Assembly (NCBI RefSeq): GCF_000012945.1
Contig: NC_007511.1
Span: 62,001-126,000, forward strand
Direction: 5' to 3'
Source: Burkholderia lata
GTDB taxonomy: Bacteria > Pseudomonadota > Gammaproteobacteria > Burkholderiales > Burkholderiaceae
DNA: 64,000 bases
This document shows, piece after piece, positions 8,517-17,047 of this stretch. Both the position numbers and the translations under genes were made by a program. The first letter of the stretch is position 1, and each line of letters starts with the position of its first letter. The notes beneath the pieces are model-generated. The model had not been told where the DNA came from, did no database searches, and saw nothing but the letters and a program-made list of their open reading frames with translations.

Positions 8517-9152
8517 TCAGATCGCGTCGCGCGGCCGCTTGGCATCGCCGTCGACGCAGCACGCGAGCACCTCGGCATCGGTGTCGCCGAGGCTCAGGTA
8601 CACGTGCCCGACCGCGCTGTCGAAATACAGGCTGTCGCCGGCGCCGAGCCGGTACGCATGGCCGTTCTCGAAGCGCAGCTCCAGCTCGCCGCTCAGCACG
8701 AACACGAACTCCTCGCCGCTGTGCCGGATGTAGTCGGCGAAGTCCGACAGCTTGCGCGCATGGATCCGCCCGCGCACGGGCACCATCCGCTTGCCGGTCA
8801 GGTCGTTCGCGAGCATCCCGTACGCATAGTTCGGCGTGTCGTAGACCATCTGCTGGCCCGCCGGCGTGAACGACGGCGTCATCGCGCCGGCCGGTGCGGG
8901 GCGGCCGAACATCGTGTCGAAGTCGAGCGCGAGTGCATGCGTGAGCGCCGCGAACTTGTCGTAGGTGAGCGCGATGTCGCCGCGCTCGGCCTTCGAAATC
9001 GTCGACACCGCGATACCGGAACGCTCGGACAGTTGCGCGAGCGTCAGGCCGCGCGACTTGCGCGCGTCGCGCAGCCGCGCGCCGACCGTCTGGTGGTCGA
9101 GCTGCGGCGCGGCGTCGGTGGGCGGCGGAACGGGGACGGTGGATTTGGGCAT
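8517..9152 (-). CDS. XRE-cupin transcriptional regulator (PuuR-like)
   Basis: 211 residues: an XRE helix-turn-helix at about residues 25-80 (LRDARKSRGLTLAQLSERSG, then STISKAERGDIAL) and a C-terminal cupin at about 130-205 (SGEEFVFVLSGELELRFENG, then YRLGAGDSLYFDS). This two-domain layout is typical of ligand-sensing repressors of amine and amino-acid catabolism. It is divergent from the ridA/oxidase/permease operon, and a 10-bp-arm palindrome at 9199-9224 lies just upstream of its start. It most likely autoregulates and controls that operon. The ligand is not known. Confidence 0.88.
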   Translation of the reverse strand: MPKSTVPVPPPTDAAPQLDHQTVGARLRDARKSRGLTLAQLSERSGIAVSTISKAERGDIALTYDKFAALTHALALDFDTMFGRPAPAGAMTPSFTPAGQQMVYDTPNYAYGMLANDLTGKRMVPVRGRIHARKLSDFADYIRHSGEEFVFVLSGELELRFENGHAYRLGAGDSLYFDSAVGHVYLSLGDTDAEVLACCVDGDAKRPRDAI

Positions 9153-9198
9153 GCGGATACGGGGCGCGACGTGCGTGACGTGAATACGGGTTTTGTCG

Positions 9199-9224
9199 TA
9201 TACGAGAATAAATTTTCTCGTATA
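9199..9224. promoter_or_regulatory. Inverted repeat, probable operator of the XRE-cupin regulator
   Basis: TATACGAGAA at 9199-9208 and its exact complement TTCTCGTATA at 9215-9224 are separated by six bases (TAAATT). It is the only AT-rich patch in the divergent promoter between the regulator (start 9152) and ridA (start 9449). The size and position fit a dimeric helix-turn-helix protein binding site. Confidence 0.65.
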
Positions 9225-9448
9225 TGATAATTTTCGTCGAAATCGCCGACGGTGGGCGTGACGGCCACTCTAGCATCGGACGGCGCGAAACTCGCGCGGC
9301 CGGTGCGGCCGGCGTGAACGACACGTGTGCGTATCGGCGCAGCTCGCCCGTGCGGCGGTTGCCCGACGATTCCGTACACGGCAGCGGTTTTTCCAGCCAT
9401 TTATTTTCCCGGCCGGTCGCGGCCGGGCCAGCGAAGGTGCAAACCATC

Positions 9449-9802
9449 ATGTCCAGTGAAATCAAACGTCTGCAGACCGGCACGCGCATGAGCCAGGTCG
9501 TGATTGCGAACGGCTTCGTCCACCTGGCCGGCCAGGTGCCCGATACGGCCGGCGCGCCGATCGCCGTGCAGGCGACCGAAATCCTCACGCGCATCGACGC
9601 GTTGCTCGCATCGGCCGGCGTCGACAAGACGCGCGTGCTGACGGCCAACGTGTGGCTCAGCGATGCCGCGCACTTCGACGCGTTCAATGCGGTGTGGGAC
9701 GCCTGGGTGCCGGCCGGCCACGCGCCGACCCGCGCGTGCGTGCAGGCGTTGCTGATGAAACCCGGTCTCGACGTCGAGATCGCCGTGACCGCGCTCGCCT
9801 GA
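9449..9802 (+). CDS. RidA/YjgF-family enamine/imine deaminase
   Basis: 117 residues. RidA proteins hydrolyse reactive enamines and imines released by PLP enzymes and amino-acid oxidases. The conserved arginine that binds the substrate carboxylate is Arg95 in APTRACVQ, and the core HLAGQVPD and VWLSDAAHFDAFNAVWDAW blocks are present. The ATG at 9449 is preferred to an in-frame upstream ATG at 9224 because homology begins at MSSEIKR and the upstream part overlaps the probable operator. The oxidase gene follows after 31 bases; RidA would remove the imino acid that the oxidase forms. Confidence 0.9.
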   Translation: MSSEIKRLQTGTRMSQVVIANGFVHLAGQVPDTAGAPIAVQATEILTRIDALLASAGVDKTRVLTANVWLSDAAHFDAFNAVWDAWVPAGHAPTRACVQALLMKPGLDVEIAVTALA

Positions 9803-9833
9803 CGCCGGCGCCGCCCGCCCCGAGGAACTCCCG

Positions 9834-11084
9834 ATGACATTCGACACGCTCGTCCTGGGCGGCGGCATGATCGGCGTGTCCGTTGCCGTGCACCTGCAAC
9901 AGCGCGGCCTGTCGGTCGCGCTCGTCGACCGCAAGGCGCCCGGCAACGAGACGTCGCTCGGCAATGCCGGGTTGATCCAGCGCGAAGGCGTGTATCCGTA
10001 TGCGTTTCCGCGCGGCTTCGGCACGCTGCTGAAATACGCGTGCAACCGCTCGCCCGACGTCCGCTATCACGTCGGCGCGTTGCCGAAACTGATTCCGTTC
10101 CTGTACCGCTACTGGCGCAATTCGCATCCGGCGCGTCATGCCGAGATCGCGCGTGCGTATGCGCCGCTGATCGAACACTGCGTGACCGAGCATCGCGCGC
10201 TGATCGAAGCGTCCGGCGCGGGCGCACTGCTGCGTGAAGGCGGCTGGCTGAAGGTGTTCCGCACGGCCGCGACGCGCGATGCCGAAACGCGCGACGCCGA
10301 GCGCTGGCGCACCGAATACGGCGTGACCTTCGACGCGCTCGATGCGGCCGCGCTGCGCGACGCGGAGCCGAACCTGAGCCGGGCGCTGGTCGGTGCGCTG
10401 CGCTATCCGGACTCCGATTCGATCAGCGATCCGAATGCACTCGTGACCGCGTATGCGCGCCACTTCGAGCAGCTTGGCGGCCGCATCCTGACCGGCGACG
10501 CGCTGACGCTGTCGGCTGAGAACGGCTGGCACGTCGACACCGCGCAAGGCCCGGTCGACGCGCGCGCAGCGGTCGTCGCACTTGGCCCCTGGTCGGACCT
10601 GCTGTGCGAGCGGCTCGGCTATGCGCTGCCGCTCGCGGTCAAGCGCGGCTATCACATGCATTACGCGGCGCAGCCGGGCGCGCGGCTGAACGGGCCCGTG
10701 CTCGATGCCGACAGCGGCTTCCTGATCACGCCGATGACGCGCGGCATCCGCCTGACGACCGGCGTCGAGCTCGGCTATTGCGATACGCCGCCGACGCCCA
10801 CCCAGCTCGCCGCCGTCGAACCGGTCGCGCGCGAGCTGTTTCCGCTCGGCGCGCGCGTCGACGGCACACCGTGGCTCGGCCGCCGGCCGTGCACGCCCGA
10901 CATGCTGCCCGTCATTGGCGCCGCCCCGCGCCACCGCGATCTGTGGTTCGCGTTCGGGCATGCGCATCACGGTTTCACGCTCGGCCCCGTGACCGGCCGG
11001 CTGGTTGCCGACCTGATGACCGGCACGCAGCCGTTCGTCGACCCGACGCCGTTTCGCGTCGAACGCTTTCTGCACGGCCGCTGA
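9834..11084 (+). CDS. FAD-dependent D-amino-acid dehydrogenase/oxidase (DadA-like)
   Basis: 416 residues of the DAO family. The N-terminal Rossmann motif is LGGGMIGVSVAVHLQQRG (residues 7-24), followed by VALVDRKAPGNETSLGNAG, the FAD-binding stretch characteristic of DadA. The C-terminal signature LWFAFGHAHHGFTLGPVTGR is also typical. It would oxidise a D-amino acid (or proline-like imino acid) to an imino acid, passing electrons to the respiratory chain or oxygen. It is the middle gene of a ridA-oxidase-permease operon. GAGG lies just before the ATG. The specific amino acid cannot be told from sequence alone. Confidence 0.88.
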   Translation: MTFDTLVLGGGMIGVSVAVHLQQRGLSVALVDRKAPGNETSLGNAGLIQREGVYPYAFPRGFGTLLKYACNRSPDVRYHVGALPKLIPFLYRYWRNSHPARHAEIARAYAPLIEHCVTEHRALIEASGAGALLREGGWLKVFRTAATRDAETRDAERWRTEYGVTFDALDAAALRDAEPNLSRALVGALRYPDSDSISDPNALVTAYARHFEQLGGRILTGDALTLSAENGWHVDTAQGPVDARAAVVALGPWSDLLCERLGYALPLAVKRGYHMHYAAQPGARLNGPVLDADSGFLITPMTRGIRLTTGVELGYCDTPPTPTQLAAVEPVARELFPLGARVDGTPWLGRRPCTPDMLPVIGAAPRHRDLWFAFGHAHHGFTLGPVTGRLVADLMTGTQPFVDPTPFRVERFLHGR

Positions 11085-11190
11085 ACCGGCGACCGTGCGC
11101 TGCAGCAGGGCGGCCGGCACACGACGCCGGCCGCTCCATCCAGCGGCCGGCCGATCCGGCTCGCCGCGACGATCAACGACTGGAGACAAC

Positions 11191-12582
11191 ATGCAACAGC
11201 ACACGATGCGGCGCGAACTCGGCGCGCGCCAGATCTCGTTCATGGCCCTCGGCATGGCCATCGGCGTCGGCCTGTTCCTCGGCTCGGCGTCCGCGATCAA
11301 GGCGGCCGGGCCCGGCGCGCTCGTCGCCTACCTGATCGGCGGTGCGATGATTTTCCTGATCATGCGTGCGCTCGGCGAGATGGCCGTGCACCGGCCGGTG
11401 TCCGGCTCGTTCGGTGCGTATGCGTTCGAATACGTCGGGCCGTTCGCCGGCTACGTGGTGGGCTGGAGCTACTGGCTGCTGATGGTCGGCGTCGGCGTCG
11501 CGGAGACGACCGCCATCGGCATCTACATGGGCTTCTGGTTTCCGGATGTGCCGCAGTGGCTGTGGGTCGTGTCGGCGATCGCCGCGATCTCGGCGTTCAA
11601 CCTGCTCAACGTGAAGGTGTACGGCGAGCTGGAGTTCTGGTTCGCGATCGTGAAGGTCGTGACGATCGTGCTGATGATCGCGGGCGGTGCGCTGATCGTG
11701 TTCACGGGGATCGGCCATGGCGGCGTGCCCGTCGGCCTGTCGAACCTGTGGCGCCACGGCGGCGTGTTTCCGCATGGCGTGCTCGGGGTCGTGAGCGCGC
11801 TGCCGATCGTCGCGTATTCGTTCGCGGGCGTCGAGATGATCGGCCTCACGGCCGGCGAGGCGCGCGAGCCGCAGAAGATGATCCCGCGCGCGATCAACTC
11901 GGTGCTGTGGCGCATCCTGATCTTCTACGTCGGCGCGCTGTTCATCATCATGGCGCTATATCCGTGGCACGAGCTCGGCGAGCACGGCAGCCCGTTCGTG
12001 ACGACGTTCGAATCGCTCGGGCTGCGGCAGGCGGCCGGCATCGTCAACTTTGTGGTCGTGACGGCTGCACTGTCGAGCTTCAACTGCATCGTGTTCAGCG
12101 GCGCGCGCATGCTGTCGAGCATGGCCGGCAACGGCCTCGCGCCTGCGTCGTTCGCGGCGCTGAGCGCAAGCGGGTCGCCGTCGCGCGCGGTGCGGGCGAC
12201 CGTGTTGTTCATGTCGGTCGGCGTCGTGCTGAACTATGTGATCCCTGCACGCGTGTTCGGCTGGCTGATGTCGTTCCTGTCGTTCGACGTGGCCGTGATC
12301 TGGGCGATGATCGTGCTGACCCACATGCGGTTCCGGCGCGCGCTGGCCGCGCGCGGCGAGACGGTGGCGTTCCGCATGCCGTATGCATCGGTCACGTCGT
12401 GGATCTGCCTCGTGTTCGTCGCGTTCGTGTTCGTGATGCTCGGTGTCGATCCGACGACGCGCGGGTCGCTGTATGCCGGCGCGGCGGTGATGGCGCTGAT
12501 GGCGATCATCTACCGGCGTTCGCGGCACCTGCAGGCGGCTGCGCGGTCGACGCGTGTCGGGCTCGGCGTCGAGCGTGTGTGA
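11191..12582 (+). CDS. Amino-acid permease, APC superfamily (AAT family)
   Basis: 463 residues with about 12 membrane segments. The N-terminus RQISFMALGMAIGVGLFLGS carries the unwound helix-1 motif of amino-acid/proton symporters, and KAAGPGALVAYLIGGAMIFL and ALGEMAVHRPVSGSFGAYA are AAT family hallmarks. The ATG at 11191 has GGAG five bases upstream. It lies 106 bases after the oxidase gene and probably imports the substrate of that enzyme. Relatives include the proline, GABA and D-serine/D-alanine/glycine permeases, so context favours a D-amino acid, but specificity is open. Confidence 0.9.
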   Translation: MQQHTMRRELGARQISFMALGMAIGVGLFLGSASAIKAAGPGALVAYLIGGAMIFLIMRALGEMAVHRPVSGSFGAYAFEYVGPFAGYVVGWSYWLLMVGVGVAETTAIGIYMGFWFPDVPQWLWVVSAIAAISAFNLLNVKVYGELEFWFAIVKVVTIVLMIAGGALIVFTGIGHGGVPVGLSNLWRHGGVFPHGVLGVVSALPIVAYSFAGVEMIGLTAGEAREPQKMIPRAINSVLWRILIFYVGALFIIMALYPWHELGEHGSPFVTTFESLGLRQAAGIVNFVVVTAALSSFNCIVFSGARMLSSMAGNGLAPASFAALSASGSPSRAVRATVLFMSVGVVLNYVIPARVFGWLMSFLSFDVAVIWAMIVLTHMRFRRALAARGETVAFRMPYASVTSWICLVFVAFVFVMLGVDPTTRGSLYAGAAVMALMAIIYRRSRHLQAAARSTRVGLGVERV

Positions 12583-12673
12583 CGGCTGGGCGCCGGGTCG
12601 CTGATGGTGGTGCGGGGGAAAGGTCGTGCGATGGGGCGCGCTTGAGGCGAAGGCGTGGCGCCGCGGCAGTGTC

Positions 12674-12696
12674 GGCAGCGCGTCATGCGCGCTGCC
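12674..12696. terminator. Terminator-like hairpin after the permease
   Basis: GGCAGCGCG (12674-12682) and its complement CGCGCTGCC (12688-12696) enclose a five-base loop. It lies between the end of the permease gene and the end of the convergent lipoprotein gene. There is no clear T-tract. Confidence 0.4.
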
Positions 12697-12808
12697 CCGG
12701 CACGAAGCATGAGGGTGAGGTGAAACAGGCGTGCCGTCACGCCGAACCGGCGCGCGACGTCAAACGCACGACGATGCGCCCGATCAGGTCAGGCGCTCCG
12801 TATCGGCA

Positions 12809-13459
12809 TCAATACCGCGCGAGCTGATTGCCGTTGATCTGCACGCGATCGCCCGGCCGCAGGTTGCCCGGCGACTGCACGTCGAACGAGCGCATCGAGC
12901 CGTCGCTGACCTGCACGTCGATCCGGTAGCTGCTCGGGCCTTGCGCGGCGCCCATCTGCTGGCCGATCTGGTTGCCGGCCACCGCACCGCCGAGCGCACC
13001 GATCACGGTCGCCGCATCGCGGCCGTGGCCGCGGCCGAACTGGTTGCCCACCAGGCCGCCGACCAGCGCACCGACGACGGTGCCGGCGACACCCGACGGG
13101 CCGACCGAACCGTTGACCGGCTGGATGTTCGAGACCGTGCCGTACTGGGTGCCGTACGGGGTGGCGTATTGCTGCTGCTGATTGCCGTACTGGTCATACG
13201 GCTGCGACCCGTATTGCTGCTGGTTGCCGTACTGATCGTACGGCTGCGGCGCCTGGTTCGGATACGGCTGTTGCTGTTGCACGTAGCCCGGTTGCGAATA
13301 CGCGGGCTGCGCGTAGCCGGGCGTCGCGTATTGCTGCTGCTGCGGATACCCCGGCTGCGCGCCGTAGTAACCCGGCGCGACGCACGCGGTCAGCGGAAGC
13401 GCCGCGACGGCGACGAGCGAGGCGAACAGAACGGTCTTCGTGGAAGGCATGCGCATCAT
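12809..13459 (-). CDS. Glycine-zipper lipoprotein with Q/Y/P-rich repeats
   Basis: 216 residues from ATG at 13459 (GGAA a few bases upstream; 13456 and 13450 are in-frame alternatives). A lipobox ends LTAC about 26 residues in. The middle is low complexity, with repeated PYDQYGNQQQ and PGYxQP units. The C-terminal part has a glycine-zipper 2TM element (VGALVGGLVGNQFG, then VIGALGGAVAGNQIGQQMG), like SlyB/Rcp-type envelope lipoproteins. It ends with a beta-rich segment (SYRIDVQVSDGSMRSFDV). It is likely an outer-membrane lipoprotein linked to envelope integrity; exact role unknown. Confidence 0.85.
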   Translation of the reverse strand: MMRMPSTKTVLFASLVAVAALPLTACVAPGYYGAQPGYPQQQQYATPGYAQPAYSQPGYVQQQQPYPNQAPQPYDQYGNQQQYGSQPYDQYGNQQQQYATPYGTQYGTVSNIQPVNGSVGPSGVAGTVVGALVGGLVGNQFGRGHGRDAATVIGALGGAVAGNQIGQQMGAAQGPSSYRIDVQVSDGSMRSFDVQSPGNLRPGDRVQINGNQLARY

Positions 13460-13923
13460 GATGTTTCCTGCATCGGCAACGGGTTCGCCGACGAATGCCG
13501 GGACGGGTGGCGAACTCGGCGTGAGTATAAGGAATGGCCGGAGGCGCGTCCGGTGCGGCCGGGTAACAACGTGTAAAGTCTGTTGCCGCGTAAATCGCCG
13601 CCCCGGCGGGGCGCGGAAGCGACGCCCGGCAAGGGCGCGACGCGGCTTCCTGGCCCCCGCATTCCGCTGATGCCGACACTGCGCGGCGATCGGCTTTTCC
13701 GTCGCTTTCCCCACGATCCCGCCCCATCGCTGTGCCACGCCCGGCGACCTCGCACGCCCTGCATCGCGAAATCGAATGCGCGGCATCGCGACATTTAATT
13801 GGCCTCGGGTGATGGCGTCCGATATCGTGGCCGGATTCCCTGCCAACGGTCGCGCCGTGCCGGCTGCGGTGCCTTCCCCTGTCCGCACCGGTGACATGCA
13901 GCGACCGCCCCACATTCCGAGCC
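13460..13923. other. Divergent intergenic region, no gene seen
   Basis: 464 bp between the lipoprotein and the first amidohydrolase. It holds a small GC hairpin (CGCCCC at 13599-13604, GGGGCG at 13608-13613) and an AT-rich patch near 13790-13800 that may be part of the amidohydrolase promoter. I find no credible coding sequence; the open frames are GC-driven. Confidence 0.4.
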
Positions 13924-15123
13924 ATGACCGATCGTATCTTCATCAACGCCGTCGACGCCGGCGGCCAGCCCATCAACCTCGTCGTCCGTGACGGCCGCTT
14001 TACCGCGATCGGCGCCGATTGCGCCGCCGCGCCCGGCGCGGAAACGATCGACCTCGACGGCCGCGTCGTGCTGCCTGGCTTCGTCGATGGCCACATCCAC
14101 CTCGACAAGAGTTTCGTCGGCGATCGCTGGGTGCCGCACGAATCCGTCGGCTCGTTGCGCGAGCGGCTCGCGGTCGAGAAGCGCCAGCTCGCGGCAGCGC
14201 CGCCGATCGTCGAGCGCGCGAATGCGCTGATCGCGCAGGCCGCCGCATTCGGCACGGTTGCGATGCGCAGCCACGTCGACGTCGATGCGACCACCGGCCT
14301 GTCGAACCTGCAGGCTGTGATGGCTGCACGCGAGCAATGGCGCGGGATCGTCGATATCGAACTCGTCGCGTTTCCGCAGGCGGGCGTCGTGTCGTGCCCC
14401 GGTACCGCCGAGATTCTCGACGCAGCCGTGCGCGAAGGCGCGGACGTGGTCGGCGGGATCGACCCGACGACACTCGACGGCGATGCGGACGGCCAGCTCG
14501 ACATCGTGTTCGGCATCGCCGAGAAGCGCGGCGCGAAGATCGACATCCACCTGCACGAGCCGGACGAAACGGGCATCGCGCAGTTGCTGCGGATCGCGGC
14601 GCGCACGCGCGCGGCGGGGCTCGGTGGCCGCGTGAACGTGAGCCATGCGTACGCGCTCGGCCAGGTGAGCGAGGACGACGTGCAGCGCACCGCGGCGGCA
14701 CTGGCCGAAGCTGGCGTGTCGATCCTGACGAATGCGCCGGGCGACTGCGCGTTTCCGCCGGTGCAAGCGCTGCGCGACGCGGGCGTGCACGTGTTCGCGG
14801 GCAACGACAACATCCGCGACGCGTGGTGGCCGTACGGCAACGGCGACATGCTGCAGCGCGCGATGATGGTCGGCTACCGGTCGGGCTTCTACACCGATGA
14901 AGCGCTCGGCATCGCGCTGGACATGGCGACGCACGCCGGCGCGCGCGTGATCGGCAAGGATAACTATGGAATTGCAGTCGGCTGCGATGCGACGTTCGTC
15001 GCGGTGCGTGCGCCGAATGCGGCGGCGGCGGTCGCGGGCGTGCCGGCCGAACGCTGGGTGTTCCGTCGCGGCGAAAGCGATACGGGCGCGCCGTTCGCCC
15101 CCGCGCTGCGCTTTACGCGCTGA
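13924..15123 (+). CDS. Cytosine-deaminase-like amidohydrolase (first of a tandem pair)
   Basis: 399 residues of the metal-dependent amidohydrolase superfamily, CodA-like branch. His57 and His59 in DGHIHLDKSF bind metal; further ligands appear in KIDIHLHEPDE, VSHAYALG and GNDNIRDAWWPYGNGDML, the last carrying the catalytic aspartate. This branch hydrolyses amino groups from pyrimidines, triazines or cyclic ureas in the cytoplasm. A paralogue follows after 84 bases with the same motifs, so the two may act on successive or alternative substrates. True cytosine deaminase activity is possible but unproven; CodA itself is a little longer. Confidence 0.83.
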   Translation: MTDRIFINAVDAGGQPINLVVRDGRFTAIGADCAAAPGAETIDLDGRVVLPGFVDGHIHLDKSFVGDRWVPHESVGSLRERLAVEKRQLAAAPPIVERANALIAQAAAFGTVAMRSHVDVDATTGLSNLQAVMAAREQWRGIVDIELVAFPQAGVVSCPGTAEILDAAVREGADVVGGIDPTTLDGDADGQLDIVFGIAEKRGAKIDIHLHEPDETGIAQLLRIAARTRAAGLGGRVNVSHAYALGQVSEDDVQRTAAALAEAGVSILTNAPGDCAFPPVQALRDAGVHVFAGNDNIRDAWWPYGNGDMLQRAMMVGYRSGFYTDEALGIALDMATHAGARVIGKDNYGIAVGCDATFVAVRAPNAAAAVAGVPAERWVFRRGESDTGAPFAPALRFTR

Positions 15124-15207
15124 CCAACCTGACCGGCGGAGCGGCATGCGCCGTGCCGCCTTCGCATTGACTGCACGACCGTACTGACCGACCACATCGG
15201 AACCGAC

Positions 15208-16392
15208 ATGACGAACCTGCTGATCCGCAACGTCCGCCCAAGCGCCGACGCTGCGCTCGACATCCTGATCGAAGGCGATCGCATCGCGCGTATCGGCCCG
15301 TCGCTCGACGCGCCCGCCGGCTGCGCGATCGAGGACGGCGCGGGCGCGCTCGCGCTGCCCGGCCTCGTCGAGGGCCACACGCATCTCGACAAGACGCACT
15401 GGGGAATGCCGTGGTATCGCAACCAGGTCGGGCCGCGCCTCGTCGACCGGATCGAGAACGAACGCCACTATCGCGCGACGAGCGGGCATGACGCCGGTGT
15501 CGCGTCGCTCGCACTGTCGCGCGCGTTCCTCGCGGCCGGCACGACGCGCATCCGCACGCACGTCGACATCGACACCGAAGCCGGGTTGCGGCATCTGCAC
15601 GGCGTGCTCGCGACGCGCGAGACGCTGCGCGGGCAGGTCGAGATCCAGATCGTCGCGTTTCCGCAATCGGGCGTGCTCAAGCGTCCGGGCACCGACGCAC
15701 TGCTGTCCGAAGCCCTTGCCGCCGGTGCCGATCTGCTCGGCGGGCTCGACCCGTGCGCGATCGAAGGCGATCCGGTCGAAGCGGTGGACGTGCTGTTCGC
15801 GATCGCCGAGCGCCACGGCCGCGGGCTCGACCTCCATCTGCACGAGCGCGGATCGATGGGCGCGTACTCGCTCGACCTGATCCTGCAGCGCACGGCTACG
15901 CACGGCATGCAGGGCAAGGTGACGATCAGCCACGGGTTCTGCCTCGGCGATATCGCCGAACGCGAGCGCGATGCGTTGCTCGCGCGGATGGCCGAACTCG
16001 GCGTCGGGCTCGTCACGACCGCGCCGGCAGCGGTGCCGGTGCCGCCGGTGGCCGCGTGCCGCGCGGCGGGCGTGACGGTCATCGGCGGCAACGACGGCGT
16101 GCGCGACACGTGGACGCCGTACGGGTCGCCCGACATGCTCGAACGCGCGATGCTGATCGGCATGCGCAATGATTTCCGTCGCGATGATGCACTCGAAGTC
16201 GCGCTCGATTGCGTGACGCACAGCGCGGCGCGCGGTTGCGGCTTCGACGGTTACGGGCTCCAGCCGGGCAGCCGGGCGGATGTCGTGCTGGTCGACGCGC
16301 TGACGTTCGCCGAGGCCGTTGTCGCACGGCCGGTGCGGCGGCTCGTCGTGTCGTCGGGGAAGATCGTTGCGCGCAACGGCGCGCTGGTGTGA
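15208..16392 (+). CDS. Cytosine-deaminase-like amidohydrolase (second of a tandem pair)
   Basis: 394 residues, paralogous to the preceding gene. Metal-binding motifs are EGHTHLDKTHW, DLHLHERGSMG, ISHGFCLGDI and GNDGVRDTWTPYGSPDMLERA. It differs from its neighbour after the first motif, where a tryptophan-rich GMPWYRNQVG segment replaces VGDRWVPHE, implying a different substrate pocket. An NTF2-like secreted protein gene follows after 68 bases on the same strand. No dedicated permease or regulator adjoins the pair, so the substrate is unknown; pyrimidine or hydantoin-like rings are the best guess. Confidence 0.82.
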   Translation: MTNLLIRNVRPSADAALDILIEGDRIARIGPSLDAPAGCAIEDGAGALALPGLVEGHTHLDKTHWGMPWYRNQVGPRLVDRIENERHYRATSGHDAGVASLALSRAFLAAGTTRIRTHVDIDTEAGLRHLHGVLATRETLRGQVEIQIVAFPQSGVLKRPGTDALLSEALAAGADLLGGLDPCAIEGDPVEAVDVLFAIAERHGRGLDLHLHERGSMGAYSLDLILQRTATHGMQGKVTISHGFCLGDIAERERDALLARMAELGVGLVTTAPAAVPVPPVAACRAAGVTVIGGNDGVRDTWTPYGSPDMLERAMLIGMRNDFRRDDALEVALDCVTHSAARGCGFDGYGLQPGSRADVVLVDALTFAEAVVARPVRRLVVSSGKIVARNGALV

Positions 16393-16460
16393 GCGAAGCG
16401 TGAGCGCGGCGTCGCCCCGGTATGATCCGGTTTTCAGCCGGATTTCCCCGGGAGACGACG

Positions 16461-16934
16461 ATGCGACGCACGACAGCGGCACGGGCCGCACGATGGATGG
16501 CGGCGGCCCTGTTCGCCGTGACGGCCGTACACGCGGTGGCGGCCGGCCCGACCGACGCGCAGCAGGAAGCCAACCGGCGAACGGTGCTCGCGTTCTATGA
16601 AAAAGGCCTGAACGAGAAGGACGCGGACGCCGCGCTCGCATACGTCGGCGATCGCTACGTGCAGCACAACCCGAATGCGGCCGACGGCCGCGACGGCTTC
16701 CGCAAGTTCGTCGCGTTCCTGCGCGACAAGTATCCGCAGTCGCACAGCGAGATCAAGCGCTCGTTCGTCGATGGCGACTACGTGATCCTGCACGTGCATG
16801 CGGTGCGTGAACCCGGCACGCGCGGCAGCGCGATCATGGATATCTTCAAGCTCGAGAACGGCAAGATCGTCGAGCACTGGGATGTCAATCAACCCGTGCC
16901 CGAACAGGCCGCGAACGGGAACACGATGTTCTGA
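16461..16934 (+). CDS. Secreted NTF2/SnoaL-like protein
   Basis: 157 residues. The ATG at 16461 has GGAG eight bases upstream; an earlier in-frame ATG lacks one. A signal peptide (MAAALFAVTAVHAVAA) precedes a single cone-shaped NTF2-like domain: VLAFYEKGLNEKDADAALAY, DRYVQHNPNAADGRDGF, and EHWDVNQPVPE near the end. This pattern is common in periplasmic SnoaL-like proteins of unknown activity. It is the last gene of the amidohydrolase run, but no functional link is established. Confidence 0.78.
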   Translation: MRRTTAARAARWMAAALFAVTAVHAVAAGPTDAQQEANRRTVLAFYEKGLNEKDADAALAYVGDRYVQHNPNAADGRDGFRKFVAFLRDKYPQSHSEIKRSFVDGDYVILHVHAVREPGTRGSAIMDIFKLENGKIVEHWDVNQPVPEQAANGNTMF

Positions 16935-17047
16935 CGGGGGCCGGGTGCGCGTGCGTATCGATGCGCCCGCGATCCCGTTGCATCGGCCGTGCCGGCGGCG
17001 CCGCTTCCGCGGTGTCCTTCACATTGCCGCCGCATCCCGCCTGTTTG

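Noticed and set aside
13795..16641. A 948-codon open frame on the minus strand across the two amidohydrolases
   Set aside because: It is antisense to two genes with complete metal-binding motifs, is rich in Arg, Ala and His, and exists because of the third-position GC bias.
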